In this document: piece by piece, positions 32,623 to 42,816 of the stretch
Numbering within the stretch: the stretch's first letter is position 1
How the letters are laid out: each line of letters starts with the position of its first letter
Source: Lobosporangium transversale
Taxonomy: Eukaryota > Mortierellomycota > Mortierellomycetes > Mortierellales > Mortierellaceae
Assembly (NCBI RefSeq): GCF_002105155.1
Contig: NW_019028993.1
Span: 124,001-188,000 of the forward strand
DNA length: 64,000 nucleotides
Direction of reading: 5' to 3'
The notes under the pieces: generated by a model
Seen by the model: only the letters and a program-made list of their open reading frames with translations
Told to the model about the DNA's origin: nothing
The model's database searches: none
Made by a program: the position numbers and the translations under genes

Positions 32623-33073
32623 TATCTGTTCCTGTACATAAAAGACAGGATGTTGGCATAAGTTTCCAGTTGGAATAAGTCAGCGTCGTCTCTATTTTCG
32701 ACGTGCCGCCTTACTTCCTCCACAGCCCTCAAGAATCTTTGCTCAATTGCATCTGTCAAGCGTTGGTTTCGAGTGCGAATAGTAGGCATTTTATCAAAGG
32801 AAAAGGGGAGAGAATAAAAAAGGGGCAAAATCACTTTCAAAGGTCATTGGACCAAATGAGTCATTTCACAAATCAATTTTACAACTTTTTGATGAAAAAT
32901 TGAATTGTGAAATGAACCCAGCTCTGGCAGATTATTGGTCACTTCAAAGCCAATAGATTTCATTTCACAATTCACAATTCACAAAATTATCCTTCATAGT
33001 CCAGCGACCCTTTCCTGTGTAATCTTTCTCTTTAATAAATCTCGAGCTACAGAACTACCCTTAAACTAAAAAT

Positions 33074-33113
<40 letters not shown>

Positions 33114-33187
33114 CTCTCTGCTGGCTGATCTGGTACTACATCTTTCTTTTTCTCGAGCTTCCGGAACACGTCCATCTCCATAGAAAT

Positions 33188-34935
33188 ATGAACTTCAACG
33201 ATAACAATGTCCACAACACATACACTGCTTCTAACTCTACGGACGGCAATCATGGTCCTTCGATCCTGGAGGTCAACCCCGCTCCACCATCCACCTTACC
33301 CAGTAACACTTCCCTTCCAGAAAACAGATATGCCCTCCCTCCGGAGATCCTGCAAGCTATCAGTGCTCTCACGCAGTTCTCCCAGAACGGAGGCGCGTTC
33401 CACCAGCCAGACACACCAATCCAAGACCCATTTATGCGTCGCGCGGAGCCCCTGTGCTACCTGGCACCCTACGAGGATTTGGAACAGGTCACGCCTTCCC
33501 TCAAGAGACGAAAAGAATTCCACACAGTTAAGTTTAATGACGAGGAACAACGTTACTACGATATTAGCCAATTTCCAATAGTGGAAGATATGGAATACAC
33601 ACCTCCAGCAATCCCCAAAGAATGGGCTATTTCCGATAGTCTCAAGAATGCTGATCAGAAATTGGTCACACTGGCAACAAAAGCGGCACACATTACGAGG
33701 CCACTCGCTGCAACAGCGCATGCACTTGTCTCTCAAAACGGTAAGGACGTTCCAGTACTACATATCCTCCGCACCCTGGATACAGTCCAAACTCAAATAT
33801 CCATGCTCTGCGAGCAGATCAATAAAATCCGCACCGAAGCATTCTACAAGGAAAAGAAATTTATCACTCCTCCAGACACATCGACCAGACGCCAACTGGT
33901 CGAAACAGCCGATTTACTTGAACATGCCAAGCTTTCGCAAAATGTCAAGAAATACAGCAATCCTAACCGAGGTAGAGACTACCGAGGCAGGCAAGGTCGC
34001 TTTGGAAACAATTCAGCTACTCAAACACAGCAGTATCAACAAGCGACCCCTCAGACTCAAAGCCAACAAACAACGCAACCACAGCAAAATAATAATTACG
34101 GCTTGGGCGGCCAATTTTTTCGGAGCTCCCCTTCCACACGGGGAAGGGGACAAGGAAGGGGGCGCCAGTAGGAGGTCGACTACACCTCTACCAAACAGCA
34201 TGGAATCTATTAACAGACGAGAAATGGGTACGCAGAGTTATTCAGAATGGATACGAAATCCCGTTCGATTCGCTACCACCAATCAGCAATACAACAACAC
34301 ACAGCAGCGTCCGCTCCAAAGAAGAAATGAAGACGATAGAACAAGAAATTGTAGCATTGTTAGCCAAGAAAGCCATAGAGGAAGCTTCAGAACATGGGTT
34401 CGTGAGCCGCATCTTTACTATTCCAAAGAAAACGGGGGATCTACGCCCCGTATTGAACCTAAAGCCACTGAACAAATTTATTTCACCCCCTCATTTCAAA
34501 ATGGAATCAATGAAGACGGTTTGCAATATGATAAACAAAAAGGATTACATGACGAGTATAGACTTAGAGGATGCCTTCCTACATATTTTAATACACCCCG
34601 AATCACGCCGGTTCCTTCAATTTCAATGGAAGGAGAAAACTTACCAGTTTCGGGTGCTCCCCTTCGGACTGTCGTTAGCCCCTTACGTATTCACCAAGAT
34701 GCTGAAACCAGTGCTGAAATGGGCCAGAAGGAAAGGGATAAGGATAGCAGCGTATCTGGACGACATCCTGATAGTAGCCTCATCACAACAGTTGTCGGAG
34801 ATACATACCGAGATGGTTCTCCAGCGACTAGCATCCGTAGGATTCAAGGTGAAGGAGTCGAAATCACATCTAAAGCCGACACCTAAAGTCGCGGAGAACA
34901 CGTTTGTTGTCCATACGAATGATTTTGTCGGCTGA
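33188..34935 (+). mobile_element. DIRS-like retrotransposon remnant (gag and RT)
   Basis: ORF1 33188-34171 (327 residues) is Gag-like: Pro/Asn-rich start, helical middle, and an Arg/Gly/Gln-rich C-terminus (RGRDYRGRQGRFG). A second frame, overlapping the end of ORF1, encodes PVGGRLHLYQTAWN followed by a reverse transcriptase to 34935 (RPVLNLKPLNKFI, MTSIDLEDAFLHI, LPFGLSLAPYVFTKML, active site AYLDDIL). The block order and the sequence PVGGRL...W fit DIRS/PAT-type elements, which use a tyrosine recombinase. RNase H and recombinase are missing: after 34935 there is only 117 bp before a Tc1. No terminal repeats seen. A T-run (33079-33108) precedes it. Confidence 0.8.
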
Positions 34936-36025
34936 GTTTGGAAGCAAATGGTAAATTGTATGGGGCCTGAAACTACTGATTAAAGGTTTAAAAGGTTAGA
35001 AGCAGTTCGAATCAACATACATATGGACATATAGGAAAGTATTCTACTATTACACTGGTCATCAAAAGTCATTCAATGATTTTGAATTTTTAACATTCTC
35101 ATTCCTTTTCTTCATTCTCATCTAGCATGTGGCTAGTATATTTGGGGTAGTGCATTTGTTCCCCACACCTCATGATTACTTTCATGTCTCATTCCTAATT
35201 ATGACTTCATTGTGAAATAAAACCAATTTCAATTTGACCTGCCTATTGAATGACTTCTGCTGAATTTCAATGTTGATTGCAAAAAAAACTTTTTCACTTC
35301 TCTTTTTTCTACCAAGATTACCTTCAGCTATATCTTCATACACCTCTACTTACAATTAACATTCCACATCGTTTAGTATTTATTATGAGGACGCTTTCTA
35401 TGGAAAAGGTACAAAATGCTCAGGCCTTACTTCGACAAGGGAAGTCTACAAGCGAAGTGGCAAGGCAACTTGGTATCTCTATTTCATCGGCAATAAGGAT
35501 CAGGAGGGACGTCAAGGACAATATTCCTAAACCCAGAATGGGCAGACCCTCATTGGTTTCCCCTGCTACCAAGAGGGTTATTGCACGCGAGGTTGATACG
35601 GGGAAACTTAGATCCATTCTGGCAGTTCAAGAATACATCAGATCGAGCCATGGAGTGCATGTCAGTGTAGAGACTGCCCGACGCTATGTAAAATCAGAGG
35701 GTTTGAAAAACTATGTCCGCCCATTCAAGCCTAGGCTGACAAAAATGCAGATTGCGAAAAGGAAGAATTTTGCCCTCAACCACCTTGACTGGACTGTTGA
35801 TGACTGGAAGCGAGTGATGTTCTCGGACGAAAAGCTTTTTGAAAGGCTAGGGTCCTTAGGAGGAAGAACACAATATAGGCGACCCGGCCACAGGACTTTA
35901 GAAGATCGAGATGTTAGAGAGAGATCAAGGGGAGCACATAACAAACTTATGTGGTGGGGCTGTATCACTTATCATGGTGTAGGCGATGGTTGCAGGATCC
36001 CTGCCACAGTTGATTCCTCTTTATA

Positions 36026-37654
36026 CACTATCATGCAAAACTGATTCAATAATTCATTCCCATGTGCATTTCTTTTTTTCATTCCTCGAAACCGTATATG
36101 CATACAACACTCATACTTTGGTTTAATAAAGCTCCCGTCTTCTTCTACGTCGTAGTGATGCATTGTGACATTAGCTTGTCTCATTTGAATAGCTAATGAC
36201 TTTTTTGTTCATGCAGGTCATTGAATCAGTTTCACATGTGGTCTAAAATGTTGCCCATGACAACTGCTGGACGTCATTTAATGCAAGTAAAAGGACTTTT
36301 CTCTCTTTCCTTTATGAACACTTGCTTAACTCTCTCTTAACTATACCTTCACAGAATATGAGACCCACTCCACAAAGGAAAGTCAACGAAGCCAGGAGGT
36401 TAATGATGGGAGGTATGTCTACTAGAGAAACTGCTGCTAGTGTTGGTATATCAATAGCGACGGCCACCAGGATCTATGCACATAATAAGGAGTACATGCC
36501 AGTCAATAAAGGCGGTCGACCAAGGAAAGTACCTAGAGGTATCATGCAGTATCTTAAGGTGAACATGAAACGAGGTACACTCAAGTCTGCAGTTGAGGCC
36601 ACCGTCAGAGCCAACCAGCTCATACCAGCGGCTGTTTCTGAGACCACCGTTAGACGACGGCTCAAGGAGTTAGGATTGACAGCAAAGAGGCGTGTACATA
36701 AGCCAGCTTTACGTCGACGACATATTAAAGCTCGTTTGCATTTTATCAAAAAGTATAAGGAATGGACTCTGGAAGATTGGAAAAAGGTTATTTGGTCAGA
36801 TGAATCGAAAATAAACCGAATCTGCTCTGATGGCGTGCAGTGGATCTGGGACGACAATCCGGGACGCCTCACTCGCAGGTCGGTGCAAGGCACTGTCAAG
36901 TTTGGGGGTGGTAATGTTAAAGTGTGGTCATGCTTCTCATGGTACTGACCTGGATACATTGCAAAGATTGACAATAATATGGACGCACAACTTTACATCA
37001 AACTACTCCAGGAGGATCTACAGATGTCGCTTGATGACTAGGGCCTAACTAAAAGCGATATCGTCTTTCAGCACGACAATGACTCGAAGCACACGGCGAA
37101 GATTGTTAGGAAGTATTTGGAGTCAGTACATCTGACAGAAGAGGAAGGTACACTTCTAGAGTGGCCAGCACAATCCCCTGACCTCAACCCTATTGAACAC
37201 ATGTGGGCAGAATTGGATAGGCGGCTCTCTAGGTATCCCGAGCGAGCTAAGAGCTGTGATAAACTATGGGAGCGAATATCGGTTGAATGGTACAGGATCC
37301 CAGTGGACTTCTGCCGCAAACTCATCATAGGTATCCATAAGAGACTCCAAGCTGTCAGTGATGCCCATGGTTGGAATACTACTTATTGATGTAAGGTTAT
37401 GGCTCACAAAAGAATAAAGATCTTTGGCCACCGAATGGGCACATGTGAAACTGATTCAATGACCTGAATGAACAAAAAAGTCATTAGCTATTCAAATGAG
37501 ACAAGCTAATGTCACAACGCATCACTATGACGTAGAAGAAGACGGGAGCTTTATTAAACCAAAGTATGAGTGTTGTATGCATATACGGTTTCGAGGAATG
37601 AAAAAAAGAAATGCACATGGGAATGAATTATTGAATCAGTTTTGCATGATAGTG
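36026..37654 (+). mobile_element. Tc1 family A, nested copy B
   Basis: 1629 bp, same terminal repeats as copy A, TA duplication at 36024-36025 and 37655-37656. Opposite orientation to copy A. Confidence 0.95.
36358..37389 (+). pseudogene. Tc1 family A transposase with two stops (copy B)
   Basis: Reads colinearly with the intact transposase at 31256-32287 but has TGA where that copy has Gly (FSWY*PGY, 36946-36948) and TAG where it has Trp (LDD*GL, 37039-37041). Otherwise nearly identical. Both changes are single substitutions. Confidence 0.95.
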
Positions 37655-38289
37655 TATGTTGATGTTCTACAAGATTATGTCCTCGGCTCATGGAAGTGGT
37701 ATGGCCAGGACCCTGAAAAGTTAATTTTTCAGCAGGACAATGCAAGTGTTCATACGAGTAGGATGGTTAAAGAGTTCTTAATTAAGTCACACATTACCAC
37801 TTTGGAGTGGCCTCCAAATTCTCCTGACCTCAACCCTATCGAGAATGTATGGGCCTACATGGATCATCGGCTCAAGGGATATGAGAAGGTACCAAAGGAT
37901 CTGGATGAACTATGGGAAAGACTACAGGATATCTGGACATCTATTCCACCTGACTTCCTTGATGAGCTATATGAAAGTATGCCACGAAGGGTAGAGGAGC
38001 TACATCGCATGAAAGGAGGTCGTACACATTACTGAAGAACAGAAAAAAAAAACAAATAAAGCAAAGCTGCTGATTTTCTTCAAATGTCATTCAATGAGAT
38101 GCCAATAATTGGCATTCATCTAAATTTTCAATTAGCAACAGGAGCTCATTGACATTGTAGTAGGAGTGACGTTGTCGATGGTCAAACTCGCTACGTAAGT
38201 TTCATTAGCGACAAGCAAGATCAAATTGGAGAAAGGAATGAGAATGTCGAAATTCCTAATTCATTGAATGACTTTTGATGACCACTGTA

Positions 38290-38630
38290 TCAGTACCATT
38301 GCGTGTTGAATGGAAAATGACGCAAATCGTTTCTCTTGCTTCTTCTTCTTCTCCAAGCGCTTCAGAAAGTGTTGATGTAGGTAAAAGCCTCTTCTTGCTT
38401 GGGACATTATCGAGAACGATTGGAGTATCATCAGCATCTTGGAAGATTGGTATCGAGACTTGCCAGAGGGCAAGCGTGTTAGCAGCAACATTGTCAAATT
38501 CAGGTGCTTTCTTTTTCTTGAGCTCATCCCTGAGCGCATCCACTTTGAGGTTTGAAGAGAGCTCGATAGGGAAGGCGTCGTAAAGGCTTTCGCCTTCCTT
38601 GACACAATACAGTGTTAGCTGAGTAGCCAT
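38290..38630 (-). pseudogene. Crinkler (CRN) header, cut by Tc1-C
   Basis: About 114 CRN residues remain from the ATG (MATQLTLYCVKEGES), then the frame runs into the Tc1-C terminal repeat and stops at 38256. The header has LKVDALRDELKKKKAPEFDN and LALWQVSIPIF, nearly identical in DNA to exon 1 of the divergent CRN at 38885. The break falls near the point where the intact paralogue has its intron, so the whole C-terminal effector exon is missing. The two genes share a 254-bp head-to-head upstream region. Confidence 0.85.
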
Positions 38631-38884
38631 AATGGAATGAAAAGGTGAGAATGAGGAAGATAAAGAGTTGAATTCTGCATGTTTGGCCTACTGCATTACA
38701 AATTGTTGGGTGTCGCTCGCAATGGATTACAAATCGATGTGGTTTTTGTGACCCGAGCTTTGGCGTCAAAAAAAAAAAAAAAAAATGTGGCTTTTGAAAA
38801 ACGTTCTAGAATTTCTAGGTTGATGGACATGGCTCCCTTCTCTTTGTTGATTAAAACTCTTGCTTCGTTACATCTTTACACATT

Positions 38885-40301
38885 ATGACTACTCCACTAA
38901 CACTGTTTTGCGTCAAGGAAGGCGAAAGCCTTTACAACGCCTTTTCCATTGAGCTCCCTTCAAACCTCACAGTGAATGCTCTCAGGGATGAGCTCAAGAA
39001 AAAGAAAGCACCTGAATTTGACAATGTTGCTGCTAACACGCTTGCCCTCTGGCAAGTCTCGATACCAATCTTCCAAGATGCTGATGATACTCCAATCGTT
39101 CTCGATAATGTCCCAAGCAAAAAGAGGCTTTTACCTACATCAACACTTTCTGAAGCGTTTGGAAAAGAAGCATCAGGAGAAACGATTCGTGTTCTCGTCC
39201 AGCCGCCGAAGAAAGGTTAGTATTGAGTATTGATAGTCATGGTGGAAATCATTTAAACATTGGCCGGTTACTCATCATAATTTTATTAATTTAGTATGCT
39301 CAAGTATCGGGAGATTCAATATTGTTCTTGAGTCATTTAACAACAAGAAGTTTGTCTCAACTATAGACACGGACAAAGCAACCATGGAAAGGTTAAAGGA
39401 GAAAATTAGAGGCAACTTTCCTGATCTTCTCTTTGGTTCAGAAATTATTACCATCAAATACAAGGATTGTGACGGCCAACTTCTCGAAGTAGAAAACCCA
39501 ACAGATCAATTGCTTCAGCAGGCCTTAAAGGTCATTTATAATTCAGCACAGGATATTCTAGTTGAGATCAGCTACCCTGATAAACCGTTTTCTGACTACA
39601 CACTGAAGGATGTTAACAGCTTCTTTGGATTTACCGACGCGTCAGACCCAAGTTTGACTGAAATACAACCACTTGAAGGGATCCCCATCAATACTGGAGG
39701 CACGGCTGAGCACGACCACGCGATTAAACGACTACAAGACGAAATCGAATCAAGGAAGAAGTGCTCATTGCTTGATAGTGATGAAGGAATGTTGAAGATT
39801 GTTGAACCTATGCTTGTCCATGCTGTCACATTATTCGCGGATGATTTAAAGCTCAGTTCGGGAGAGGAAATTAGAGGAAGACTTGGCCGAGGAAAGGTGT
39901 GGTACGGTATTAAATCCAAGAATGATGAAGCTTTTTGTTCTTTGTGCGTGACGAAAGTACAAAATAAGGATTTCAAGGCGGCTGTCGCAGAAAATATGAT
40001 GCAACTCGAATCGCAAACCACAGGCCGAAAATGTAAGCGCAGTAAAGATTCAGACCAAGGACAAGACATTACAACGTATGGAATCGTAACAGATGGGAGT
40101 GAGTGGCATTTTGTAGAATGTTTACAAAAATCGTCATCAGCGTCATCATCTTTTCATCTATCGCCTCTTAATCATACCGTTATGAAGAATATTAAGTGGG
40201 AAGAGTCATGGTTGGACATCAAAAACATCTTTGATCACCTTTTAGGACTTGTAAGCAAGGCGAGGAACGAAAGCAGGCTGTATAAGAGAAGAAGAATATA
40301 A
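38885..40301 (+). CDS. Crinkler (CRN) effector, complete
   Basis: Two exons in phase: 38885-39215 and 39295-40301, 445 residues. Exon 1 is the ubiquitin-like CRN header (MTTPLTLFCVKEGES, LALWQVSIPIF, then VPSKKRLLPTSTLSEAF). Exon 2 begins with a linker domain (VLESFNNKKFVSTID, YPDKPFSDY) and ends in a domain resembling the restriction-endonuclease fold of CRN proteins (ELKLSSGEE-like DDLKLSSGEEIRGR, CVTKVQNKDFKAAVAENMMQ, YGIVTDGSEWHF). The E-x-K position expected before the DF motif reads K-V-Q, so catalysis is doubtful. A basic C-terminus (YKRRRI) could aid nuclear localisation. No signal peptide, as in other fungal CRNs. It faces a DUF6589 gene tail to tail. Confidence 0.85.
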
Positions 40302-40473
40302 TCAGTAATACCAAGTAACAAACACATAAATTATCAATAGCAAAATATATCCACATAAATATAATAAACATGTGAATGGAAGGAGCTATAGACACCAATT
40401 AACTATACTCGATAGAAGTGAACTTCTGCACCCAAAAATATATATTTATTTAATTATACTATATACAAAGGTA

Positions 40474-42816
40474 TTATTCTGCAAAGGTATCTTCCCAAAA
40501 AATCGGACAATCTCCGACTTCATTCCCAGCAGGGTCTGTCAAGAGATCAATTTCGTCGGTGTCTACGTCTGTCAAATCAACTTCAAGAGAAAACGGATCC
40601 AGTGAGTTTTCGGTATTGTGATCAAGGCTCATGTTTTTCTGCTTTATGGCCTCTAAACGTTTCCCCTCGGAAAGTACTGCAACGCCATCATTGAAACGGT
40701 CTATGCAGCGCTTCGTTTTGGCTTCAACTGTGGGCTTTGATTCCTTGGAGAATAGTTTAATATCCTCTAGTGTCTCCAAAACGCTCGTCACATCATCAAT
40801 GAATTTGACGGACTTGTGGTATGTTCGGTTTCGGGCGACTTTGTACTCTGTTTCCATTAGAATTGAGGTTCGTTTGAATGCTTCAATGTTGGTTGATATG
40901 GAGTTAGCAATGAAGTCCATTGACGCGTTGTGTCCTTTGGCGGCATGAATAACTTTTATTAGCAGATTGTTGTGTTCTTGGTACAAGTCGGCGGGGATAA
41001 AGCCCATTGGGCGTCCGCTTGTGTTTACTAGCCACGTCGACATAATGGCATTCTTGGTTTCTTTAGGCCATGCATACTGGAGACCACATTGGAGATGGAT
41101 AAGCTCATGTGCGTAGTTTTTGGTACAGCCTGCTTGAAACATTATAGTCAGCCACTTTATGACCTCTTCGATTCGACCAATGTCGCCAGACCTGATAGCA
41201 TGGGATAATTCGACATAAAGCATCATGTCTCGGAAGAGCAGCGATCCATTAAATGACACCTTATTATTATCGTTAAGGAAGGAGTTAGTTCCACATACAA
41301 ATTTTTCAAAAATCTCGTTTGCCTTCCTGCTAGCATATTCCGCTGATGACTCTCCACGGCTGCTCTTCATCACCACTCTCCATGCTCTCCATGCTACAGC
41401 TTCGAACACTTGGTGAATCAGTTCGTTGACAGCATGGAAATCCAGCTTTTCCAAGCTTATCCTCTTTCGACGTAACTTTTCCGCGAAATGTGCAAGTGAT
41501 CCAGGTGTTGTGATTGACCCATAATATGTACGTAGAATGGTAGCAGCAAATACCATTTGTAAGTGGAACAATTGAATCAAGGGGATCACCCACTCTAGCC
41601 GGCTATAATGTGTATAATGGTCCCGACGATACTTTAACAGAGATCGAATGTTTTTGATTGTGAGTTGATCTCCTGCGACCACTATATGTCTTTCGCTGTT
41701 GAACCATTCTCTTGGAAGTTGGAGGGTGTTGTTGATGATTGTGTTAATAACATCCTTGTTGCCCTCCGTAGTTGACTCATTGATATCCATCGAAGGCAAG
41801 GGAAACGTCTCGGATTTTTTGGCCGGAAGTAAGTTCTTGACTGGAGCATCGTTTTGGAGACTCTTGAATGCCTCGTAATGCCTCTTAAGCACGTTGATGA
41901 GATGATAAGTAGCTACCTCCTGGAAATGGGCATCATTATCTCGATTGATAATCAAGTCCTTAAAGCAGAGCCGTTCATATGAGCCTTGGTTGAACGCGCC
42001 ATTAGTAGGATCACACTGGATAAGGGTGGCTGTGGTGCCGCTTACAAAATTGTCCCTGTTGTCTAACCTCTGGTCATGCTTAACTCGGCGAAAGTTCAAA
42101 TTATCATACACAATGTACCAGCTTTTGTTTGCGGCTACAGCTCGGACATCGGCCAATGCGTTTACAGTTAGTTGTCGCAATATCCTCATGACAGTAGAGT
42201 ATGACACTGAAAGTTCGGCGTGAGATAAAGCTTCCATCGTCTTACGACTGGTTCCGTTGCTGAAGAGGTATGTCCCCATAACCTTTTGATACAGATTGCA
42301 GCGGGAATTGGTGTATCTCGTCATAATGCTGCCAATCGTTGAAATAGCCAAAGCTTTTCCATCCAGTACTGAGTGTAGGAGCCTTGACAGCATTGGTGAC
42401 CGTTGAACCATCAACTCAGAATATAGATTCAGGGAAAAGTTGTCAAATATATTCAAGTGGGTGTGTGTTGGGCTAGTCTGCAACTCTTTCGATTTGCTCA
42501 GAGTGTCGAGTTCGCCGACTATTTCCCGATGAAAATATTCCTCTGTTCGCAGCAACAATCCTCTTTTATTCTTGCACTTTTGGAAGATTAACGACACAAT
42601 GGTAGGGATTTTCCTGGATAAAAGGAGTAGTCCTGTTCGTCTCTTTATCTCAGTGTTCTCACTCGTTAGAAGCACTAGCAAGAAATCTACAAGCGATATA
42701 TAGCCTTGTTGGCCTTGTCTGAATACTGTATTTAGTAGCCCAAGAACAATGCCTTCAGAGTCAGCATAGATAGGCTGGTAAGCTTGGAAGTGAGCCATTT
42801 GGTTTTGATGGGACAT
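40474..42816 (-). CDS. DUF6589-like protein, possibly transposon-derived
   Basis: 780 residues in one exon. Blocks resembling the fungal DUF6589 family: WYIVYDNLNFRRVKHDQR, FVSGTTATLIQCD, VVAGDQLTIKNIRSLL, FHLQMVFAATILRTYYG, and near the C-terminus DLYQEHNNLLIKVIHAAKG. DUF6589 proteins are expanded in some fungi and often sit among mobile elements; I infer a transposase-like origin from the spaced acidic residues and the context, but no terminal repeats are seen around this copy. The C-terminal 120 residues are acidic. The frame is uninterrupted over 2.3 kb, so it is either young or under selection. Confidence 0.65.
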   Translation of the reverse strand: MSHQNQMAHFQAYQPIYADSEGIVLGLLNTVFRQGQQGYISLVDFLLVLLTSENTEIKRRTGLLLLSRKIPTIVSLIFQKCKNKRGLLLRTEEYFHREIVGELDTLSKSKELQTSPTHTHLNIFDNFSLNLYSELMVQRSPMLSRLLHSVLDGKALAISTIGSIMTRYTNSRCNLYQKVMGTYLFSNGTSRKTMEALSHAELSVSYSTVMRILRQLTVNALADVRAVAANKSWYIVYDNLNFRRVKHDQRLDNRDNFVSGTTATLIQCDPTNGAFNQGSYERLCFKDLIINRDNDAHFQEVATYHLINVLKRHYEAFKSLQNDAPVKNLLPAKKSETFPLPSMDINESTTEGNKDVINTIINNTLQLPREWFNSERHIVVAGDQLTIKNIRSLLKYRRDHYTHYSRLEWVIPLIQLFHLQMVFAATILRTYYGSITTPGSLAHFAEKLRRKRISLEKLDFHAVNELIHQVFEAVAWRAWRVVMKSSRGESSAEYASRKANEIFEKFVCGTNSFLNDNNKVSFNGSLLFRDMMLYVELSHAIRSGDIGRIEEVIKWLTIMFQAGCTKNYAHELIHLQCGLQYAWPKETKNAIMSTWLVNTSGRPMGFIPADLYQEHNNLLIKVIHAAKGHNASMDFIANSISTNIEAFKRTSILMETEYKVARNRTYHKSVKFIDDVTSVLETLEDIKLFSKESKPTVEAKTKRCIDRFNDGVAVLSEGKRLEAIKQKNMSLDHNTENSLDPFSLEVDLTDVDTDEIDLLTDPAGNEVGDCPIFWEDTFAE

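Larger units (their letters stand above)
29934..32789 (-). pseudogene. PIF/Harbinger transposase split by a Tc1
   Basis: The 5' part (32789-32625, MPTIRTRNQRLTDAIEQ to MYRNR) and 3' part (30988-29934) lie on either side of a Tc1. The 3' part has the DDE_Tnp_4 catalytic triad: AVDGVCFP (Asp), LADAAY (Asp), KIEHAFGML (Glu), plus HTH-like RLTPEQFQELAEIL. The parts are out of frame by one base because of four extra bases (TGTA) next to the insertion; without them RNRYLRPR reads through. Intact length would be about 405 residues. Not functional in its present state. Confidence 0.85.
28083..32986. mobile_element. PIF/Harbinger element with a nested Tc1
   Basis: Bounded by inverted terminal repeats of about 160 bp (ttttgtgaattgtg... 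/ ...cacaattcacaaaa; the arms differ at a few sites). It contains the two genes typical of PIF/Harbinger: a Myb/SANT-like protein (+) and a DDE transposase (-). Without the 1632-bp Tc1 insert it is about 3.27 kb. The 3-bp target duplication is not clear (ttt left, tta right). Confidence 0.88.
35385..38035 (+). pseudogene. Tc1 family C transposase split by Tc1-A
   Basis: 5' part 35385-36025 (MRTLSMEKVQNAQALL; two HTH motifs; MFSDEKLFERLG with the first Asp) and 3' part 37657-38035 (FQQDNASVHT with the second Asp; SPDLNPIENVWAYMD with the Glu). Removing the inserted 1629 bp plus one TA restores a continuous frame of exactly 1020 bp, 339 residues, with no stop. The insertion is therefore recent relative to the age of this copy. 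Not expressed as a whole protein at present. Confidence 0.93.
35053..38287 (+). mobile_element. Tc1 family C element with nested Tc1-A
   Basis: Inverted ends cactggtcatcaaaagtca (35053) and tgacttttgatgaccactg (to 38287), TA on both sides. Without the nested copy it is about 1.6 kb. It carries a split transposase. On its right it truncates a minus-strand CRN gene. Confidence 0.92.

Noticed and set aside
33648..34886. 412-codon frame overlapping the DIRS gag and RT
   Set aside because: A third frame across known Gag and RT sequence, without similarity; it is open by base composition.
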